Below, in pieces: positions 1 to 8,380 of a stretch of 64,000 bases of DNA (its first letter is position 1; each line of letters starts with the position of its first letter). The position numbers and the translations under genes are program-made. The notes beneath the pieces were generated by a model. The model was not told the DNA's origin. It saw nothing but the letters and a program-made list of their open reading frames with translations, and made no database searches. The stretch comes from Pseudomonadota bacterium (GTDB lineage: Bacteria > Pseudomonadota > Gammaproteobacteria > Steroidobacterales > Steroidobacteraceae). Location: positions 854,487-918,486 of the forward strand of contig JAFEFN010000014.1 of the NCBI GenBank assembly GCA_018240525.1. The letters run 5' to 3'.

Positions 1-1131
1 AAGGCTCGCCACCGTGATCAGGCCGAGCCAGTGCCCCTCGCGCACGAAGGCACTGGCCAGCAGCGGTCCGCTGGCGAGGCCGAGCTTGGAGAAGACGCTG
101 GCGAGCGTCGCCGCGCGGCCGCTGCGGTCGAACGAGGCGCACATGCCGAGCAGGTAGGGAATCCCGAAGGCCCAGGCGATCGCGGTCGCGATGTTGGCCG
201 CGGCGTACGCCCAGGCGGTGCCGCTGTAGCGAAAGGCCAATGTTCCGGCGATGCACAGGAGCAGGCCTGCCAGGATCGGGCGCAGCCGTCCCGCGCGCAG
301 CTTCAGCACCATGACCAGGACCGCGCCGAGCGCGCCCAGCCACCCTGCCACGCCCAGCACGCCACTGATCCGCTCGAGCCCGAGACCGGAGGCGCGCCCG
401 AGCTCGATGACGTAGGCCGAGATGGCCATGTTGCCGCACTGGAACAGTAGCACCGCCAGCAGCGACAGCACCAGCAGCACGCCGGTGCGCGCCGGGGCCT
501 GCGTCGGCTCGCCCGGCGCGGCGCGCGCCGGCCGCGGCGGGTACTCGGCCAGGAACGGCAGCATGGTGAGCGTCGCTACGCTGAACGCGGCCAGCACGAG
601 GAACAGCAGCCGCGATCCGAACACCGGGATCAGGCGGGGCAGCAGCAGGAGCGCGAGGCCGCCGAGCCCGTACTGCACGATGAGCAGCATCCCGAAGGTG
701 CGTTCCGGCACGCGCGTGCGCGCGATGACCGCGAAGGAGGTGCCCACCAGGGTGCCTCCCACCGTCCCGTGGATGAAGCGCGTGACGATCAACGGCCAGG
801 GGTGGGCGATCGTGATCGACACCAGGTCGATGCCGATCAGCGCGCACAGTGCCACCACCGCGACCCGCCGCCAAGGAACCCGCGGGCTGAGAAACACCGC
901 CAGCAGTGCGCCGGCGACTGCGCCGTACACGTTGGCCGCGCCCACCCATCCGGCCTCGCGCGCACCGAAGCGCAGCCCGTCGACCAGGCCCGAGACGATC
1001 GCGGGCATGATGTTCACGTAGAAGAATCCGGCGGTCGCCAGAAAGGACAGCATCGCCGCCGCCACGAGCCCGTCGGGGGCCGCGCGCAGCGTGCGCCCGG
1101 GGGCGGTCGCGGCGAAGTCGCTTGCGGTCAT
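1..1131 (-). CDS. MFS transporter (3' end outside window)
   Basis: Major facilitator superfamily permease of the inner membrane. The ATG at 1131 opens a frame of 377 codons that runs off the left edge without a stop, so the C-terminus is missing. The visible protein is a string of hydrophobic segments in the usual 12-TM layout: about six helices, a short Pro/Ala/Arg-rich cytoplasmic loop (around PPRPARAAPGE), then a second set. Small-residue-rich helices and short basic loops fit a drug/sugar-efflux type (DHA/AraJ-like) MFS protein. It starts 16 bases after the TPR-sulfotransferase stop and probably ends the operon that starts with the nitrilase-like gene. The substrate cannot be read from the sequence. 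Confidence 0.85.
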   Translation of the reverse strand, partial: MTASDFAATAPGRTLRAAPDGLVAAAMLSFLATAGFFYVNIMPAIVSGLVDGLRFGAREAGWVGAANVYGAVAGALLAVFLSPRVPWRRVAVVALCALIGIDLVSITIAHPWPLIVTRFIHGTVGGTLVGTSFAVIARTRVPERTFGMLLIVQYGLGGLALLLLPRLIPVFGSRLLFLVLAAFSVATLTMLPFLAEYPPRPARAAPGEPTQAPARTGVLLVLSLLAVLLFQCGNMAISAYVIELGRASGLGLERISGVLGVAGWLGALGAVLVMVLKLRAGRLRPILAGLLLCIAGTLAFRYSGTAWAYAAANIATAIAWAFGIPYLLGMCASFDRSGRAATLASVFSKLGLASGPLLASAFVREGHWLGLITVASL

Positions 1132-1147
1132 GTTCCCCGCCCGCGCC

Positions 1148-2491
1148 TCAGGCCGAGTCGACGTCGATGCCACCGTTGCGCAGTACCTTCGCCAGCGGCT
1201 GCAGCTGCTCGCGGTAGCGCCGCCACAGTCCCACCGAGGAGGCATAGATGGGCTGTCGCACCTGGGCCGCGCTGGCGGTAAGGCACGGCCGCGCGTTGCG
1301 CTCGAAAGACAGGCAGGCCTCCTCCCACGCAAGGCCACAGTACTCGACGAGCCGGCGGCTGGTGGCCTCCTGGCTGGCCACCAGGTCCTCGTAGCGAACC
1401 TCGAGAAAGCCGCCCGGCAGCATGGCCCGCCAGTGCGCCATCAGCCGCTCGTAGGCGAGGTAATAGTGGCCCAGGTCGCTCAGGTCGTAGGAGTAGGGGT
1501 ACGCCATGCGGAACAGCGTCTTGTAGATCGCGTATCCGAGGTCCATCGGGTTGCGCCGCACGTGGATGATGCGGGCGCGCGGCAGTGCGCGCGCGATCAG
1601 GCCCAGATACAGGAAGTTCACCGGTGTCTTGTCGATCGAGCGCCTTGCGGCCTGCAGCGCCAGCCGCGCGCAGTACCTCTCGCCCACCGCCGCGAAGTTC
1701 GCCTGCGCGGAGCGCCGGACCAGAGCCTCCTTGCCGCCGGCATCGCCCACATCGCTCAGCAACGCCTTGGCGAAGTCACTGGTCTCGCCGCGACTGCTGA
1801 CCTGCGAGTGCGAACTGAGGATGCGGTCCACCAGCGTCGTGCCACTGCGCGGCAGGCCGAGGATGAACACCGGGCGCTCGTCCTGGCAGCCGGCGATATC
1901 GCGGCCAAAGAACTCCCCGCCAAAGACCTCGGCGATCTGCCGCATCGTCGTCACGTCATCGGACACCCGGTAGCTCAGCAGCCGGCGGCGCAGGTCCGCT
2001 CCGCGCTTGAGTGCGGCAAACGAGGCGGCGTAGTCACCCAGGTCCTCGAGTTCCTTCGCCAGCGCGAAATTGAGCGCCACGGAGCCGCCCGGGTGGCGCA
2101 TGGGCAGTTGCAGCGCGGCCTCGATCTGCCCCACGTGGTTGCGCTCGGCCGTCTGCCGCCGCAGCGTCGCGCGGTTGTAGTAGGCGTCATAGTCGTGCGG
2201 GTTCATCACCAGCACCCGGTCGAGCGCCTGTTCGGCCTCCTCCAGCCGCCCGAGTGCGATCAGCGAGGTCGCCCAGTTGTAGAGCGCCTGCGCGCCGTCG
2301 GGCTGCAGGCGCAGCGCCTGCTGGTAGCAGCGCTCGGCGTCGCTGTGCAGGTTGAGGTAGGTGAACAGCTGCCCGACATGGCTGAGCGAGCGCACGTCGC
2401 GCAGCCCCGTGGCCGCAAGCGCCTTGAGCTGCCCTACCCCCTCGGCAACATGCCCCTGCTCCAGCAGCGCCTCGATCTGCCGCAGCTGCAC
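1148..2491 (-). CDS. TPR-repeat sulfotransferase family protein
   Basis: About 447 residues, starting at a GTG. Residues 1-170 are TPR-like helical repeats. Residues 209 onward form a PAPS-type sulfotransferase domain: the 5'-phosphosulfate loop is ILGLPRSGTTL (209-220) and a 3'-phosphate motif IIHVRRNPMDLG follows near residue 325. This matches the Sulfotransfer_3 family, cytosolic enzymes that move sulfate from PAPS to an unknown acceptor; the TPR part probably binds a protein partner. The gene begins 3 bases after the stop of the TonB-dependent receptor, so the two are translationally close. TPR-sulfotransferases are often found next to TonB receptors in proteobacteria. The acceptor and biological role are unknown. 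Confidence 0.88.
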   Translation of the reverse strand: MQLRQIEALLEQGHVAEGVGQLKALAATGLRDVRSLSHVGQLFTYLNLHSDAERCYQQALRLQPDGAQALYNWATSLIALGRLEEAEQALDRVLVMNPHDYDAYYNRATLRRQTAERNHVGQIEAALQLPMRHPGGSVALNFALAKELEDLGDYAASFAALKRGADLRRRLLSYRVSDDVTTMRQIAEVFGGEFFGRDIAGCQDERPVFILGLPRSGTTLVDRILSSHSQVSSRGETSDFAKALLSDVGDAGGKEALVRRSAQANFAAVGERYCARLALQAARRSIDKTPVNFLYLGLIARALPRARIIHVRRNPMDLGYAIYKTLFRMAYPYSYDLSDLGHYYLAYERLMAHWRAMLPGGFLEVRYEDLVASQEATSRRLVEYCGLAWEEACLSFERNARPCLTASAAQVRQPIYASSVGLWRRYREQLQPLAKVLRNGGIDVDSA

Positions 2492-2494
2492 TGC

Positions 2495-4942
2495 CTAGAA
2501 CCTGTAACCGAGCGTCAGGCCTATCGTGCGCGGCAGGGCGATCAGCTCCTTGGAGCCGTTACCGTAGTAATTCTGCTGCGGCGAGGTACCCATGTAGGCG
2601 GGAGTATATACGCCCGTCACCCCGGCCTCGTTGGCCACGTTCTTCACCCACAGGGTGGCGTCCCATTTGCCTGCGGCGAGCGTCGCGGCAAGGTTCAGGA
2701 TCGTGAACCCGCCCATCGGGTAGTAGAACTTCGGCTGTCCCTGGTACGGATTCGGCGGCGGCACCGTGTTGAGGAACACATCCTTCGAGAACAGGGTGTT
2801 CTCCGTGCCGGACTGGTAGTACGCGTCCGCGTGCAGGGTGAGCCGCGCGGTCCCGAACGGGATGTCGTAGTCGGCAGAGGCGTTGACCTGGTTCTGCGGC
2901 GCCCCGGGAAGCCGTGCGCCGGAATGCGCGATGACGTACGCGCCGTCCGCCGACACCGCATCGTCGGTGAGGTGCGCGTCGGTATAGGTGTAACCCAGCC
3001 CGTAGCGCAGGTGCGCACCCAGCTGGCCGTTGAGCTGCAGCTCCACGCCCTGGGTCGAGGCACGCTTGGCGTTCTGCACCGCGAAGAATCCCCAGTAGGT
3101 CGTGGCCGTGTTGATCTGCGGGTCCTTCCAGTCGACGTAGAACACGTCCGCGTTGTAGGTGATGCCGCTGACGACACCCTTGAAGCCCACTTCGTAGTCG
3201 ACATTGGTGTCGGGCCGGTAGGTGAGCCAGGCCGGGTCCTCGGCGAAATTGCCCGTGGTCGGCGTGCCGTTGGCACCGCCGCGCCGATAGCCCTGCGCCA
3301 CCGTCGCGTAGAGCAGCTGGCGCGGCGCGAACTTCCAGGACATGTTGCCCTTGAAGATTGCCTTGTCCTCCTTGCTCGTGCCGCTCGACTCCGAGCTGTC
3401 GAAGATCGAGGTGTACAGCCCGGTGTTCTGGCGGACGTTGGTCTCGTTCTCGTCGTGGAAGACCCGCGCACCGCCGGTGAACTGCAGGGTATCGGTCAGG
3501 TGCCAGGTGAGTTCCCCGTACAGCGCAACGTCCGTGAAGTGCTGGTCCTGGTGGTACAGGTAGTCGTTGTCGCTGATCACCGCCGAGGCGAAGGCGGGAT
3601 AGGCGGCGTCCCACCACTGCTTGAAGCCACGCAGCTCGCTGTCCTGGGAGCTATACAGGCTCTGGTTCTGGTAGTAGGCCCCGACCACGTAATCGAGGCT
3701 GCGACCTTCCTTCGACACCAGGCGCAGTTCTTCGATGGTCGCCTTGTCCCCGTACTGGCGCATCGCGGATGCCATCGGGCGGGGATAGTTGTAGTAGAAG
3801 GCGCCGAGCCAGTTGTTCTGCGCATAGAACCCGGTGTTCTCGCTGGTGATCTCGCCGTGGTGGTCGTAGTTGGAGGTGCTCGAGGTCAGCGTCGCGAACC
3901 CCAGGTCGACGTTCATCTCGAGACTTGCCAGGTAGACGTTGCGCGAGGCCGGCTCGAGCTGCACCGAGCCCACCTGCAGGGCCTGGTACGGGACACCATT
4001 GCCATCGGTGCCCAGCGTGGTCGCGCGCCGGCCGCCGAAGTTGTCCGACTGGCCGAGCAGGCTCAGGGTCGCATCGAAGCGCTCGTTCGGCTTCCACAGC
4101 AGCGCCACGCGCCCGTAGGACTGGTGCGAGAAGTCCGCGTCCTTGCGCGAGGTGTAGGCCGCCGTCGGCGACAGCACCCCGTCCGGGGCGAGGGGAATGC
4201 CCCTGGCATCCAGCTGGTACAGGTTGACGTAGTCGCTGGACCCCGGGTAGTTGTTGCCCGTGGCCGTGAGGCGCAGCGCCCAGGTGTCGCCGAGCGGAAA
4301 GTTGAGCGTCAGGGTGCCGGAGTAGCCGAGGCTGTCCGAGCCCTTGGTCTGCGAGACCGAGACGCTCGCCAGGCCGTCGAACCGGTTCAGCTCGGGCGCG
4401 TTGAGGATGTAGCGCACCGTGCCGCCCAGCGCCCCGGAACCGTACAGCGTGCCCTGCGGGCCGCGCAGGACCTCCACGCGGCTGATGTCGGTCAGCAGGA
4501 AGTTCGCGAACAAGGGCGTGTCGTTGACGTAAGTGGAGACCGTCGCGGCGGCCGACACCGCGTAATCCCCGAGCGCGGAACTGTCGACGTTGAGCCCGCG
4601 GATGCGGATGCCGCTGACGACACTCGAGTTGCGGTCACCGCGGTCAACGACCGAGACACCGGGGACCGAGCGCATCAGCTCGGCGGTATCCAGGACGTGA
4701 TTGTCGAGGATGGTCTGCCCGGAGACCGCGCTGATGTTGTACGGCACGTCGAGGATGTCCTCGCTGCGCCGCTGCGCCGTGACGACCACCTCCTGGAGGG
4801 TGTCGCCGGCCGTCGCACCGGCGCTCGCCGCCGCCTGCGCGAGGGCCATGGCGACGGCATTGGCGATCAGGGTGCCGGCTCCCAGCGCTGCGACGCTGGC
4901 GCGCTTGCGGACGGCGGCTGAAGTTCGGACGTGGACGCTCAT
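2495..4942 (-). CDS. TonB-dependent outer-membrane receptor
   Basis: 815-residue receptor that would import a ligand across the outer membrane using TonB/ExbBD energy. It has a cleavable-looking leader (about residues 1-45), a TonB-box-like EVVVTAQRR near residue 50, a plug domain (about 55-170, with LRGPQGTLYGSGALGG) and a 22-strand barrel with many aromatic-ended strands. It ends in LGYRF with a terminal Phe, as expected for Bam-inserted porins. The ATG at 4942 follows a good GGGGAGA ribosome site. It starts 23 bases after the nitrilase stop and is followed almost without gap by the sulfotransferase. The ligand is unknown; operon partners suggest a nitrogen-containing or amide organic compound rather than a plain siderophore (inference). 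Confidence 0.93.
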   Translation of the reverse strand: MSVHVRTSAAVRKRASVAALGAGTLIANAVAMALAQAAASAGATAGDTLQEVVVTAQRRSEDILDVPYNISAVSGQTILDNHVLDTAELMRSVPGVSVVDRGDRNSSVVSGIRIRGLNVDSSALGDYAVSAAATVSTYVNDTPLFANFLLTDISRVEVLRGPQGTLYGSGALGGTVRYILNAPELNRFDGLASVSVSQTKGSDSLGYSGTLTLNFPLGDTWALRLTATGNNYPGSSDYVNLYQLDARGIPLAPDGVLSPTAAYTSRKDADFSHQSYGRVALLWKPNERFDATLSLLGQSDNFGGRRATTLGTDGNGVPYQALQVGSVQLEPASRNVYLASLEMNVDLGFATLTSSTSNYDHHGEITSENTGFYAQNNWLGAFYYNYPRPMASAMRQYGDKATIEELRLVSKEGRSLDYVVGAYYQNQSLYSSQDSELRGFKQWWDAAYPAFASAVISDNDYLYHQDQHFTDVALYGELTWHLTDTLQFTGGARVFHDENETNVRQNTGLYTSIFDSSESSGTSKEDKAIFKGNMSWKFAPRQLLYATVAQGYRRGGANGTPTTGNFAEDPAWLTYRPDTNVDYEVGFKGVVSGITYNADVFYVDWKDPQINTATTYWGFFAVQNAKRASTQGVELQLNGQLGAHLRYGLGYTYTDAHLTDDAVSADGAYVIAHSGARLPGAPQNQVNASADYDIPFGTARLTLHADAYYQSGTENTLFSKDVFLNTVPPPNPYQGQPKFYYPMGGFTILNLAATLAAGKWDATLWVKNVANEAGVTGVYTPAYMGTSPQQNYYGNGSKELIALPRTIGLTLGYRF

Positions 4943-4965
4943 GGCAGAATCTCCCCGAGAAGGCT

Positions 4966-5862
4966 TTAGGTTCTGTTGTTCGACTGCGCCAGCTCCACCG
5001 GCCCCAGCGCATCGAGCGTCGCGGAGCGGGCGCCTGGCTGGTAGGGCGGAAAGAGAACCGGGGCATCACGGAAGGACTTCAGGGTCTGGGCGAGCCCGTG
5101 CCAGCCGCGTGCGCGCACGCGCTTCACGTACTCCAGGTCGAGCTCGCAGGCGATGACCTCGCGACCGACGCCGGCCTGGTGCACGACCTCCCCGCCCGGC
5201 CCGCACACCACCGAGCGCCCCAGGGCAAGGCGCCCGGCGCCGTTGATGTTGGCGAAATACACCTGGTTGGCCGCGGCGTTACCGCGCACCAGGGCGACCT
5301 CGACCTCCCGATCGATGGTGTTGGTGAGGCTGGGACACAGCACGACCTCGGCACCCATCCAGGCGAGCGTGCGCGTGACCTCCGGGAACCAGACGTCGTA
5401 GCAGATCGCGACCCCGATGCGTGCCACGCCGGGGATGTCGAACAGGCAGAACGCGTCCCCGGGGGTGATGCCGCGTTCGTAGGGGCAGAAGGGGAACATC
5501 TTGCTGTAGCGGGCGATCACCGTCCCCTGGGGATCGATCACCGGGCACACGTTATAGATGTGCGGGCCGCGCTGCTGGAACAAGGTCCCGGGCAGGAGCC
5601 ACACGCCGCACTCGCGCGCCACGCGGCGGAATTCCTGCTCGGCGGCACCGCCCTCCGGCTCGGCGTGACGCGGGTCGGTGCCGTAGCTGCAGAGCTCCGA
5701 CAGGACGATGACGTCCACCCAGGGAAGCCGTTTCCTGGCCGCCGCCACCTCATCGCCCAGCCGGGCGAGGTTGTTGCCCTTGTCCAGGTCGAGCTGCAAT
5801 CCCGCGATACCGAGCGTACTCAAGAGCGACCTCGTTGCGACCGTCACGCTGAGGCTCGACAT
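4966..5862 (-). CDS. Carbon-nitrogen hydrolase (nitrilase superfamily)
   Basis: 298-residue cytosolic amidase/nitrilase-fold enzyme. The family Glu-Lys-Cys triad is present: E56 (VLSELCSYG), K121 (RYSKMFPF) and C154 (AICYDVWFPE). I chose the ATG at 5862 because the open frame further upstream overlaps the divergent regulator and its translation there does not look like a nitrilase; residues after it begin the typical first beta strand (IAGLQLDL). First gene of a minus-strand run with the TonB receptor, sulfotransferase and MFS transporter. It lies divergent to the MocR-type regulator, which is its likely controller. Whether it acts on a nitrile, amide or N-carbamoyl substrate cannot be decided; aliphatic amidase-like chemistry is the best guess. 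Confidence 0.9.
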   Translation of the reverse strand: MSSLSVTVATRSLLSTLGIAGLQLDLDKGNNLARLGDEVAAARKRLPWVDVIVLSELCSYGTDPRHAEPEGGAAEQEFRRVARECGVWLLPGTLFQQRGPHIYNVCPVIDPQGTVIARYSKMFPFCPYERGITPGDAFCLFDIPGVARIGVAICYDVWFPEVTRTLAWMGAEVVLCPSLTNTIDREVEVALVRGNAAANQVYFANINGAGRLALGRSVVCGPGGEVVHQAGVGREVIACELDLEYVKRVRARGWHGLAQTLKSFRDAPVLFPPYQPGARSATLDALGPVELAQSNNRT

Positions 5863-5882
5863 TGACAGCGGCCCGGGCCCGT

Positions 5883-5917
5883 CAATAGGTCCAGTTTTGC
5901 CTTCCCAATGGGTCCAG
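5883..5917. promoter_or_regulatory. Direct-repeat operator candidate for the MocR-type regulator
   Basis: Two nearly identical 12-mers, CAATAGGTCCAG (5883-5894) and CAATGGGTCCAG (5906-5917), lie in the same orientation 23 bases apart in the 100-base divergent intergenic region. Read on the other strand they are CTGGACC(T/C)ATTG. This resembles the CTGGAC-type direct repeats reported for MocR-family regulators such as TauR. The 23-base period places both on one DNA face. They precede the nitrilase start and the regulator start, so one operator could serve both directions. Confidence 0.65.
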
Positions 5918-5962
5918 ATAAACTCGGGCACGATCAGCCCGGTCGGACCCGAGGAGTGCGAG

Positions 5963-7783
5963 ATGGCCGGCGCCCGCCGCAGCGCCCGACGACCCCACCT
6001 CGAGCTGCTCCTCGATCCGAACAGCCCACTGACTCTGCAGCACCAGGTGCGGCAGAAGCTCATCGACGCGATGAGCCACGGCGTGCTGCGCCCGGGCCGG
6101 CGGCTGCCCTCCTCGCGCGCACTGGCGAGACAGGCCGGTATTGCCCGCAACACCGTGACGCTGGCCTACGATGCCTTGCTTGCGGCCGGACACCTCGTGA
6201 GCCGCCCGCGCAGCGGCATCTTCGTGGCGCCACAGCCGCCGGCGGGCCGGGTCACCACCGGGCGGCGCGGGCTGAACCGGCCGTCCGGGGATCCGGGCCG
6301 CGCCATCGCTGCCGCCACCGGGGCGGGCGAGTTCCGCAGGCCGCCCAACTGGGAGCAGTACCCCTACCCCTTCCTGGATGGCTGCATCGACACCTCGCTG
6401 GTGGCCGCGGACGAGTGGCGCGAGGCGCTACGCATCGCGTTCGGCAAGCGCGACCTGCTGCGCTGGGGCACCGCGACGGACCCCCTGGACGATGCGCGCC
6501 TCAACGCGGAGCTGCGCGAGCAGGTGCTGCCGGCCTGGGGCATCGGGGCCGCGCCCGACGAACTGTTGTGTGCCGCCTCGGCCCGCCATGCCCTGCACCT
6601 GGTGATCGACTGCTTCGCGGGGCGCCAGACCCCGGTGTGGGTCGAGGCTTCGGTGGACGCCGACACCCGGCGGCGGCTGAGCGTCCTGCAGGCACCGGTG
6701 ACACCCTTCGACCTGGCCGCGGGGGGCGCTCGCCTGCTCGGGGAAGTGCCGAGCCAGTCGCTGATCATCCTCGGGCCACGCGGCGCGCCCGATGACGGGC
6801 AGCTGACGCGCGCTCGCGCCCAGGGGCTTCTCGAGCTCGCCGCCCGCACCGGCTCCCTGATCGTTGAATGCACCGCCCCGCCGCAGGTGCGCGAGCCGCG
6901 GCGCGCGCCGCCTGCCCTGCGCGCCATGACCCGGCACCCGCGCGTGCTGCTGATCGGCACGCTCGCGCAGGTCGCCTCCCTCGGGAGCGCACCGGCCTTC
7001 ATCAACGGCAGCGCCGAGCTCATCGAGCGGCTGCGTGAATCACGGCGCCTGTCGGGGGGTGGCGTACCCTTCGGGCTGCAGCGCGCATGGGGTTACTTCA
7101 TCGGCCTCGGGCACTATGCGGCCGCCACCGCGCGCGCCAGCGCCGTGCTGCAGGAGCGGCGCACGGCGCTGCGCGATGCGCTGAATCACCACCTGCACCG
7201 CTTCGTCTCGATCCGTACCCGCGCGGGCGCGAGCGCCTACTGGGTGCGCGGCCGCGCGCAGATCGATGCCGCGCAACTGGCGCGCAGCGCCGCGACCGTG
7301 GGCGTTCTGGTCGAGCCGGTGGACGCGGCGGCCGGCCTGCTGTGCATGGGCGTGACCAGCATCCCGAAGCCGAAGATCCGCGAGGGCGTCGAGCGCCTGG
7401 CGCGGCTGGTCCGCGGCGACCCCCGCTCCGGTCCCGGCGACCTGCGCCAGGAGGCGGCGCGAGTGCTGCGCGGCCGCGCCCTGCGGCGTGCCATGGCCGG
7501 CGTCACGCTCCTCTACAGCACCGTGTACGGCGAGCCCTGCACCATCGAGGTACGAGCGGACGGGGAGCTGGTCGGCCGCGCCGGCTATGCGGACGAGGAC
7601 CGTGATGTGGGCCGGTGGTGGATCGAAGGCGATCGCTGGTTCCGGCAGTGGCACAGCTGGGCCTACGGCGAGGTGGCCAGCTTCTACACGGTGCTCGCGG
7701 GGGACCAGGTGCGCTGGTTCAACGCTGAGGGCCAGCTGGCCGATACCGCGGTGATCGCGCGCGCCCCGCGCACCGCACGCTGA
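5963..7783 (+). CDS. MocR/GntR-type transcriptional regulator with eroded PLP site
   Basis: 606 residues. A GntR winged helix-turn-helix occupies about 20-90 (QKLIDAMSHGVLRPG...RNTVTLAYDALLAAG). A fold-type-I aminotransferase-like domain follows (about 115-500), then an extra C-terminal part of roughly 95 residues (from MAGVTLLYSTVYGEP) rich in Trp and acidic residues. The ATG at 5963 has GAGGAG seven bases upstream. In functional MocR proteins PLP is held by the Lys of a GTFSK-like motif; here the aligned segment is GTLAQ with Gln at about 336, and the preceding (D/E)DDYD segment reads ECTAPPQV. It therefore probably does not bind PLP covalently. It diverges from the nitrilase operon, which it most likely controls together with its own gene. 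Confidence 0.87.
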   Translation: MAGARRSARRPHLELLLDPNSPLTLQHQVRQKLIDAMSHGVLRPGRRLPSSRALARQAGIARNTVTLAYDALLAAGHLVSRPRSGIFVAPQPPAGRVTTGRRGLNRPSGDPGRAIAAATGAGEFRRPPNWEQYPYPFLDGCIDTSLVAADEWREALRIAFGKRDLLRWGTATDPLDDARLNAELREQVLPAWGIGAAPDELLCAASARHALHLVIDCFAGRQTPVWVEASVDADTRRRLSVLQAPVTPFDLAAGGARLLGEVPSQSLIILGPRGAPDDGQLTRARAQGLLELAARTGSLIVECTAPPQVREPRRAPPALRAMTRHPRVLLIGTLAQVASLGSAPAFINGSAELIERLRESRRLSGGGVPFGLQRAWGYFIGLGHYAAATARASAVLQERRTALRDALNHHLHRFVSIRTRAGASAYWVRGRAQIDAAQLARSAATVGVLVEPVDAAAGLLCMGVTSIPKPKIREGVERLARLVRGDPRSGPGDLRQEAARVLRGRALRRAMAGVTLLYSTVYGEPCTIEVRADGELVGRAGYADEDRDVGRWWIEGDRWFRQWHSWAYGEVASFYTVLAGDQVRWFNAEGQLADTAVIARAPRTAR

Positions 7784-7786
7784 GGT

Positions 7787-8380
7787 TCAGCGCGCCGGCT
7801 GCGCCTTGCCGGCGGCGATGTAGCGCGGATCGTGCGCTTCGCGGCTAAAGATGCGCTGCACCATGGGCTCGAAGGTCGCCAGCGGCTCGCTCGGGTAGTC
7901 CGGGTCGAACGAGCACTGGTCCCACGCGGCACAGAAGTGCACGCAGGCATCGTAATAAGGATTGTCGCGCAGGCGGTCGCGCGCGTTGCGGTCGCCGCCG
8001 AAGTAGTGCACGTAGTAATAGTTCTGGAACAGGCCATGCTGGGCCACGATCCAGGTCACCTCCGGGCGCACGTAGGGGCGCAGGATGCCGGCGGCGATCT
8101 CCGCGTGGTTGTACGGGGCCAGTTCGTCGCCGATGTCGTGGATCAGCGCGGCCACCACCATTTCCTCGTCGGCATTGTCGCGCAGCGCCCGGGTCGCCGC
8201 CTGCAGTGAATGGCCGAGGCGGCTGACCGGATAACCCTCCAGCGAGTGATCGAGCTTGCGCAGATTCTCCAGCACGCGCCCCGGAAGACCGGCGGCGTAC
8301 TTCTTCTCCGACTCGTCCAGGAGCAGGTAGTCCTCGCGGGTCCCGTCCTTCATCTGCCGGAAGCTCACGATGCGGCTCAT
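7787..8380 (-). CDS. HD-domain protein (possible diiron oxygenase or phosphohydrolase)
   Basis: 197 residues. HD-domain metal ligands are visible: H57, H81-D82, H92, H115 and D154 (motifs GHSLQ, IHDIGD, NHAEIAA, AQHGLF, WDQCSFD). The H57-H81 spacing of 24 equals that of the diiron oxygenase PhnZ, and six ligands are enough for two metals. The PhnZ substrate/lid residues Tyr and Glu at -10 and -7 from the first His are Leu and Tyr here, so the substrate should differ. The start overlaps the stop of the upstream 2-oxoglutarate dioxygenase gene by 4 bases (ATGA). That pairing recalls TmpA-TmpB and PhnY-PhnZ, where the dioxygenase hydroxylates a phosphonate and the HD oxygenase cleaves it. It could equally be an ordinary HD phosphohydrolase. 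Confidence 0.8.
   Translation of the reverse strand: MSRIVSFRQMKDGTREDYLLLDESEKKYAAGLPGRVLENLRKLDHSLEGYPVSRLGHSLQAATRALRDNADEEMVVAALIHDIGDELAPYNHAEIAAGILRPYVRPEVTWIVAQHGLFQNYYYVHYFGGDRNARDRLRDNPYYDACVHFCAAWDQCSFDPDYPSEPLATFEPMVQRIFSREAHDPRYIAAGKAQPAR

Noticed and set aside
1091..4921. A 1,276-codon open frame on the plus strand
   Set aside because: It is antisense to the sulfotransferase and TonB receptor genes, has Arg/Gly/Val-biased composition and no family match. A GC-skew shadow.
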